This document shows positions 58,287 to 64,000 of a stretch of DNA of 64,000 nucleotides, piece after piece. The notes under the pieces were generated by a model. It saw only the letters and a list, made by a program, of their open reading frames with translations, made no database searches and was not told the origin of the DNA. Position numbers and translations under genes: made by a program. How positions within the stretch are numbered: position 1 is the first letter of the stretch; each line of letters starts with the position of its first letter. This DNA is from Cryptomeria japonica (Eukaryota > Streptophyta > Pinopsida > Cupressales > Cupressaceae), in the NCBI RefSeq assembly GCF_030272615.1, contig NC_081415.1, positions 601,669,644-601,733,643 of the forward strand. The letters are read 5' to 3'.

Positions 58287-58493
58287 TGATGCAAAGAGTC
58301 TTGGAGCTAATCCTAATCACCTAGTACTCTTTGTTTCTCACATCAACCCTCTATTTCCTCAAATCCATCCAATGGCACTTGGTAGGGGTTTTCCTATTCA
58401 GACCTTGAGGTTCCAATCCACTTTGGCTTGCTTCCAAGGTATAGCTTACTGATCTTTAATAACCAACTCTTCCAATTGAGGATTCCACCTCTA
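58287..58493 (-). mobile_element. Truncated LTR fragment between units 1 and 2
   Basis: Only the 3'-terminal 207 bp of the LTR (compare 52280-52486). At 58491-58495 it joins directly to RT sequence. The same junction occurs at 61481-61486. Confidence 0.85.
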
Positions 58494-59455
58494 TCTAAGA
58501 GTTGGCAACTTTACTATCTTAGCTTTCAACAATTCAAATCACTTATTGGCTTCCTCTATCCACTTAAAGTGACATTTAATCCCTCCTTTAATGGTGTTGA
58601 GTATAGGAGCACAAATATGGCTAAAGATTCTCACAAACTTCCTATAAAAAGATGTCATTCCATCAAAAATTATAACATCACTTATGCCCCTAGGTGTAGG
58701 CCAATTAAGTATTGTTTCTACTTTACTTGGATCCATCTTTAAGCAACCTTGTGAAATAACAAAACCAAGGTAAACTAACTCTATTTTCAAAAAATCACAT
58801 TTTTCAAGGTTGATTTTGAGTTGAGCCTCCTTCAACTTCTTCAAGACCATCTCCACATGCTTGAGGCATTTCTCCTTGGACCTACTGAAGATCAAAATGT
58901 CATCAAGATACACAATAACAAATCTACCAATAAAATCAACTAAGACTTCATCCATGAGCCTTTGGATGGTACTAGGTGCATTGGTGAGGCCAAATGGAAT
59001 CACCAACCACTCATACAGGTCTGCATTGGTTGTAAAGGTTGTCTTCCATTCATCACCAGGTTGGATTCTTATCTAATGATAACCAGACTTCAAGTCCACT
59101 TTTGTAAAATAGCTTGCACCTCCTAGATCATCCAATAGGTCCTCAATGCTTGGAATGGGAAACCCGTACCTTATAGTGATCTTATTGATTTCTCTTGAGT
59201 CAGTGCACATCTTGCATTTTCCTCCTTTTTTATGCACTAATATAGTAGGAACAACACACGAACTCAAACTCTTTTTAATGAACCCCTTGTCCAGGAGTTC
59301 TTGCACTTGTTTGGCGATCTCTTCATTTTGACTAGGTGTCATTTTATAAGCTACTTTGGTAGGAAGATTTCCCCCTGGTATCAAGTATCTTTGATGATTC
59401 ACATCTCTCATTGGAGGACAAGAATCAGGCATATCATCACCAATAACTTATGCAT
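58494..59455 (-). pseudogene. pol: Truncated reverse transcriptase, unit 2
   Basis: Two open pieces, 59073-59432 (SPSQ-like start, KVDLKSGYH end) and 58539-59006 ([52 protein letters not shown]). The catalytic YLDD is intact. It ends at the junction with the LTR fragment, so RNase H, integrase and chromodomain are missing. Confidence 0.85.
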
Positions 59456-60005
59456 ATTGTTTTAGTAAACCTTGCACCTCTTGAGGTACTTCACTCATTA
59501 GATCTGCCTTTACTTCATCTCTACACTTCAACACTGTAGCATAGCCCTAATTACCTTCTTGTTTCAATAATTTAAGAAAAATTTTACCACTCAATAACAT
59601 GACACTTGACCCTACTTGTTTTTCATCTTTTGGATCAGGTAATGGATCCATCTGATACTTCTTGCCATTCTTGGTGATGAGATAGTTGTTCTTTTCTCCA
59701 TCATGATTGGCTCTCACATCATATTGCCATGGACATCACAACAACAAATGACAAGCATCCATAGGAAATATGTCACATAGTAGTTTTTCTTTATACTCAC
59801 CAATTTCAATGTCCACCCATGCTTGTTTATCAACTAAGACATGTTGACCCCATTTGAGCCATGATACCTTGTAAGGAGTGAGATGTGGTAGTCTTTTTAG
59901 TTTGAGCTTATCCACCATTTTAACTGAGACAATATTCTCAATGGAACCTGAATCCACAATCACCTTACAAATTTTCCCATGTGACTTACAAATGGTCCTA
60001 AACAA
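59456..60005 (-). pseudogene. Protease region, unit 2
   Basis: VIVDSGSIENIV keeps the catalytic D-S-G-S (59941-59965), unlike units 1 and 3. VDKLKLKRLPHLTPYKVSWL and MDACHLLL follow. Part of the open frame 59736-60452. Confidence 0.75.
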
Positions 60006-61240
60006 ACTTTTCCTTTGTGGTGGCTCTTGAGCTTGGGGTATCTTGAGCATTGTCCTGCTCATCATTAAGTTTTCTCCATCTGTCACTAGCTCTGCCTTAC
60101 TGATTGGAGAGGTCTCACTTTGAGTGTCCTCCTCTTGCACCAACTGAGTCCTTCTTTCACCCATGTATGAGCTTGATGAACTTGAGGCTTTTCCCGAGCA
60201 CCTAGTCATGGTATGTCCAACTTGATTGCAGTAATAGCACCTACCAGTGAAGATTGTATTCCTCTTCTTGAACTTCAAAGCAACCCCTAAAATTGCTCCT
60301 TCCTCTAAAGGATCCTCTAAATGTTCCTCTTTGTGAGTCCCCACTACCTTCTTGGCTTTTCTTTTCTTCATATCTTGATGTATTATGCCCTCTAGGAAAG
60401 GTTCCTCTACCTCTGAATTTCTTACCACCCCTATGTTTCTAATTTTGTTCACTCCTCCTCTTGATCTTTTCCTCTACTCTTAATGCCAACTGAAAACACT
60501 TATGAATAGTGTTTGGTGTGAGGAAACTTATCTCATCTTATATGTTTTGTCTAAGGCAATTCATGTACTTGACCAATTTCTCCACTTCATTCTCATGCTT
60601 CCTAGACATTAAACTAAGTTTGTGGAATTACTTAGTGTATACATTGACATCTAGTTCACTTTGTTTCAAATTTTGTAGTCTCTTGTGGATTTGAACTTCA
60701 TAATCTCTTGGTAGGAATTGAGCCTTAAGCCTTATCTTGATACGCTCCCATGAAGTTATCTTCTTCCTACCTTCTTGTACCCTTTCTTCTTGCATCATGT
60801 TCCACCAAACTAATGCTGATCCCGTCAATCTTGATTTGGCCACATTTATTCTTTTCTTCTTTGCTAATTCCTTTTAATCAAAATGATTATTTAGGGCCTC
60901 TATCCAATCTAGCAACTCTTGTCCATTGAGATTTCCTCCATAGGTGGGCACTCCATTGAAATTATCATTGGAGATGGATTTGACTACATCCAAGAATAGC
61001 TTTTGGTCTTGAGGCATTGCTACTGCTGCTTGTTCCTCTCCATCTTCCATTTCTTCATATGTCTCATCTCCCCATTTTTTCTTAACCTTCCCCTTCTCCT
61101 TCTTAGCATCTCTAGTTCCTTTGCTTCCTTCTGCATCCTTCAAACCTTCTATCATCTCTGCCACCATCTATTGGATGGCTTCTGGAGTCATAGCCTTTAA
61201 AGGCATTGAAATTGCTTCAAATTCTTCACATTTTGACATA
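60006..61240 (-). pseudogene. gag: gag, unit 2
   Basis: Starts at ATG 61240 (MSKCEEFEAISMPLKAMT), with a stop soon after (IQ then TAG). KLFLDVVKSISNDNFNGVPT and YGGNLNGQELLDWIEALNNH at 60874-61167, SALVWWNMMQEERVQEG and FLPRDYEVQIHKRLQNLKQS at 60628-60843, zinc knuckle CYYCNQVGHTMTRC at 60189-60242. Collinear with unit 1. Confidence 0.75.
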
Positions 61241-61257
61241 CACCAAATCTTTCAAAG

Positions 61258-61273
61258 GGTGGGTCAAATACCA
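61258..61273 (-). other. Degenerate primer binding site, unit 2
   Basis: Minus strand TGGTATTTGACCCACC, a mutated form of the unit 1 site at the same position relative to the LTR fragment. Confidence 0.7.
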
Positions 61274-61276
61274 CTC

Positions 61277-61485
61277 TAATGCAGAGAGTCTTGGAGCTAA
61301 TCTTAATCACCTAGTAGTCTTGGTTACTCACATCAACCCTCTAAATCCTCAAGCCCATCTAATGGCACTTGGTAGGGGTTTTTCTATTCAGACCTCCAAT
61401 GTCTAATCCACTTTGGTTTGCCTCCAAAGTATAGCCTATTGATATTTAACAACCAACTCTTTTGATTGAGGATTCCACCTCAATA
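61277..61485 (-). mobile_element. Truncated LTR fragment between units 2 and 3
   Basis: Same terminal LTR piece as 58287-58493, again fused to RT at CCTCAAT (61478-61484). Its left terminal dinucleotide is TA rather than TG. Confidence 0.85.
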
Positions 61486-62560
61486 TAAGGGTTGGCAGCT
61501 CTGCTATCTTATCTTTCAACAATTCAAATCCCTTATTGTCTTCCTCTATCCAGTTAAAGTGACATTTAATCCCTCCTTTAATGGTGTTGAGTATAGGAGC
61601 ACAAAAATGGCTAAAGTTTCTCACAAACTTCCTATAAAAAGATGTCATTCCATGAAAACTTCTAACATCACTTATGCCCCTAGGTGTAGGCCATTTAAGT
61701 ATTTCTTATACCTTACATGGATCAATCTTTAAGTAACCTTGTGAAATAAAAAAACCAAGGTAAACTAACTCTGTTTTCAAAAAATCACATTTTTCAAGGT
61801 TGGTTTTGAGTTGAGCCTCCTTCAACTTCTTCAAGACCATCTCCACATGCTTGAGGTGTTCCTCCTTGGACCTATTGAAGATCAAAATGTCGTCAAGATA
61901 CACAATAAAAAATCTACCAATAAACTAAACTAAGACTTCATTGATGAGCCTTTCGAAGGTACTAGGTGCATTGGTGAGGCCAAATGGCATCACCAACCAC
62001 TCATATAGGCCTGCATTAGTTCTAAAGGCTGTCTTCCATTCATCACCAGGTCTGATTCTTATCTAATGATAACCATACTTCAAGTTCACCTTTATAAATA
62101 GCTTGCACCTCCTGGATTGTCCAATAGGTCGTCAATCCTTGGCATGGGGAACCGGTACATTATAGTGATCTTATTGATTTCTCTTGAGTTAGTCCACATC
62201 CTGTAGTTTCCTCCTTTTTTAGGCACTAATATAGTAGGAATAGCACATGGACTCAAACTCTTTTTAATTAACCCCTTGTGCAAGAGTTCTTGCACTTTTT
62301 TGGCGATCTCTTCATTTTGACTAGGTGTCAATTTATAAGCCACTTTGTTAGGAAGATTTGCCCCTGGTATCAAGTCTATTTGATGATTCACATCTCTCAT
62401 TGGAGGCAAATATTTAGGCATATCATCAACAATAACTTCTGTATATTGTTTTAGTAAACCTTGCACCTCATGAGGCACTTCACTCATTGGATCTTCCTTT
62501 GCTTCATCTCTACGCTTCAACATTGTAGCATAGCCCTGATTACCTTCTTGTTTCAATACT
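61486..62560 (-). pseudogene. pol: Truncated reverse transcriptase, unit 3
   Basis: Pieces at 61436-61648 (FYRKFVRNFSHFCAPILNTI), 61706-61903 (YLDDILIFNRSKEEHLKH) and the 3' half of the frame 62092-62952 (SPCAIPTILVPKKGGNYRMW). A stop lies just upstream of the YLDD segment. Same truncation point as unit 2. Confidence 0.8.
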
Positions 62561-62955
62561 TTAAGAAAATCTTTACCACTCAGCAACATGACACTTGACC
62601 TTACATATTTTTCCTCTTTTGGATCAGGTAATTGATTCATCTTATACTTCTTGCCATTTTTGGTTATGAGATAGTTGTTCTTTTCTCCATCATGACTGGC
62701 TCTCACATCATATTTCCATGGACGGCCCAACAAAAAATGCCAAGCATCCATAGGAAATATGTCACATAGTAGTTTGTCTTTATGCTCACCAATTTGAAAG
62801 TCCACCCATCCTTGTTCATCAACTAAGACATGTTGACCCCAGTTGAGCCATAATACCTTGTAAGGAGTGAGATGTGGTAGTCTTTTTAGTTTGAGCTTAT
62901 CCACCATTTCAACTAAGACAATATTATCAGTGAAACTTGATTCCACAATCACCTT
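62561..62955 (-). pseudogene. Protease region, unit 3
   Basis: MIVESSFTDNIVLVEMVDKL: the active site D-S-G-S has become E-S-S-F, so it is inactive. MDAWHFLLGRPWKYDVRASH follows. It is the first half of the 286-residue open frame 62092-62952. Confidence 0.75.
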
Positions 62956-64000
62956 TCAAATTTTTCCATGTGACTTAAAAGTGGTTTTAAACAAACTTTT
63001 CCTCTGTGGTGTCTCTTGACCTTGGGGTATCTTGAGCATTGTCCTTCTCATCATTAAGTTTTCTCCATCTGTCACTGGCTCTGCCTTGTTGATTGGAGAG
63101 TTATCACTTTGAGTGTCCTCCTCTTGCACATGTTGAGTCCTTCTTTCACCCATGTATGAGATTGATGAACTTGAGGCTTTTCTCGGGCACCTACTCATGG
63201 TATGTCCAACTTGATTGCAATGATAGCACCTACTGGTGAAGACTGTATTTCTTCTTCCTGAACTTCCAAACCTGCCCGTAAAATTGCTCCTTCCTCTAAA
63301 GGATCCTCTAAATGTTCCTCTTTTTGAGTCCCCACTACCTTCTTGGCTTTGTTTCTCTTCATTTCTTGATGTATTCTCCCCTCTACCAAAGGTTCCTCTA
63401 CCTCTGATATTCTTACGACCCCTATGTTTCTGATTTTGTTCACTCTTCCTCTTGATCTTTTTCTCTACCATTAATGCCAACTGAAAACACTTATGAATAG
63501 TGTTTGGTGTGAGGATACTTATCTCATCTTGTATGTTTTGTCTAAGGCCATTCATGTACCTGGCCAATTTCTCCACTTAATTCTCATGCTTCCTAGCCCT
63601 CAAATTAATTTTGTGGAATTCCTCAGTGTATGCATTGACATCTAGCTCCCTTTGTTTCAAATTTTGTAGTCTTTTGTGAGTTTGAACTTTATAATCTCCT
63701 GGTAGGAATTGAACCTTAAGCCTTATCTTCGTACGCTCCCATTAAGTTATGTTCTTCTTACCTTCTTGTACCCTTTCTTCTTGCATCATGTTCTACCAAA
63801 CTAATGTTGATCCCCTAAATCTTGATTTGGCCACATTTACTCTTTTGTCCTCTGCTAATTCCTTATAATCAAAATGATTATTTAGGGCCTCTATCCAATC
63901 TAGAAACTGTTCTCCATTGAGATTTTTTCCATAGGTGGGTAATCCATCCAAATTATCCTTGGAGATAGATTTGACTACATCCAAGAATATATTTTGGTCT
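62956..64000 (-). pseudogene. gag: gag, unit 3 (runs off the window)
   Basis: The open frame 62956-63576 starts MEKLARYMNGLRQNIQDEIS and contains the basic G/R-rich linker (FRGSFRGRSNFTGRFGSSGR) and the zinc knuckle CYHCNQVGHTMSRC at 63183-63236. Another piece, 63793-63984 (DVVKSISKDNLDGLPTYGKN), is the N-terminal core. The 5' end lies beyond 64000. Confidence 0.75.

Noticed and set aside
55890-59331. Plus-strand ORFs such as 55890-56105, 58861-59076 and 59146-59331 that resemble each other
   Set aside because: Antisense shadows of the RT gene, repeated because the RT block is repeated.

Overview
The window is nuclear DNA of a seed plant. It is AT-rich and dominated by decayed transposable elements, and nothing looks bacterial, viral or organellar. 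Very long LTRs, old retroelements still recognisable through many nonsense codons, and intron-rich transposase relics suggest a large repeat-rich genome such as a gymnosperm's. That assignment is inference. The only gene-like locus that is not plainly a transposon is a short WUSCHEL-related (WOX) homeodomain ORF with its own TATA box.

Layout. 1-1622: 3' end of a copia-like retroelement (ORF, polypurine tract, 3' LTR). About 1660-6190: intron-containing TNP2-type transposase pseudogene of a CACTA (En/Spm) element, plus strand. 7346-20266: complete 12.9 kb Ty3/gypsy chromovirus of Tekay/Del type with a GTTTG target duplication, 3.9-4.2 kb LTRs and a gag-pol riddled with stops. It splits a large unrecognised minus-strand ORF whose parts lie at 7124-7345 and 20267-23990. 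24395-26362: two diverged ~0.9 kb units packed with GATAAG/CTTATC motifs. 27271-27592: WOX homeodomain gene or exon, minus strand, next to a LINE RNase H remnant and a perfect 22-bp hairpin. 30920-34377: SET-domain pseudogene followed by a multi-exon Ptta/En-Spm-like relic, plus strand. 34893-35680: solo LTR with ATATT duplication. 37507-~38850: 3' LTR of another element. 39287-48682: minus-strand Tat/Athila-like Ty3/gypsy relic with a coding-like region beyond pol. 48613-49930: 1.3 kb palindrome that duplicates the leader and gag start of that element head to head. About 51785-51966: PPR remnant. 52280-64000: minus-strand chromovirus whose LTR fragment-PBS-gag-protease-RT block is repeated in tandem about every 2.99 kb.

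The genes do not form a pathway. They are layers of insertion and decay. The clearest relative dates are that the Tekay element is younger than the ORF it splits, and that the deletion junction in the 52-64 kb element preceded its tandem amplification, since two units share the junction. The most interesting points are the tandem partial-retroelement array, the GATAAG units with a conserved hairpin, the K50 WOX homeodomain, the SET plus transposase neighbourhood and the 1.3 kb palindrome.
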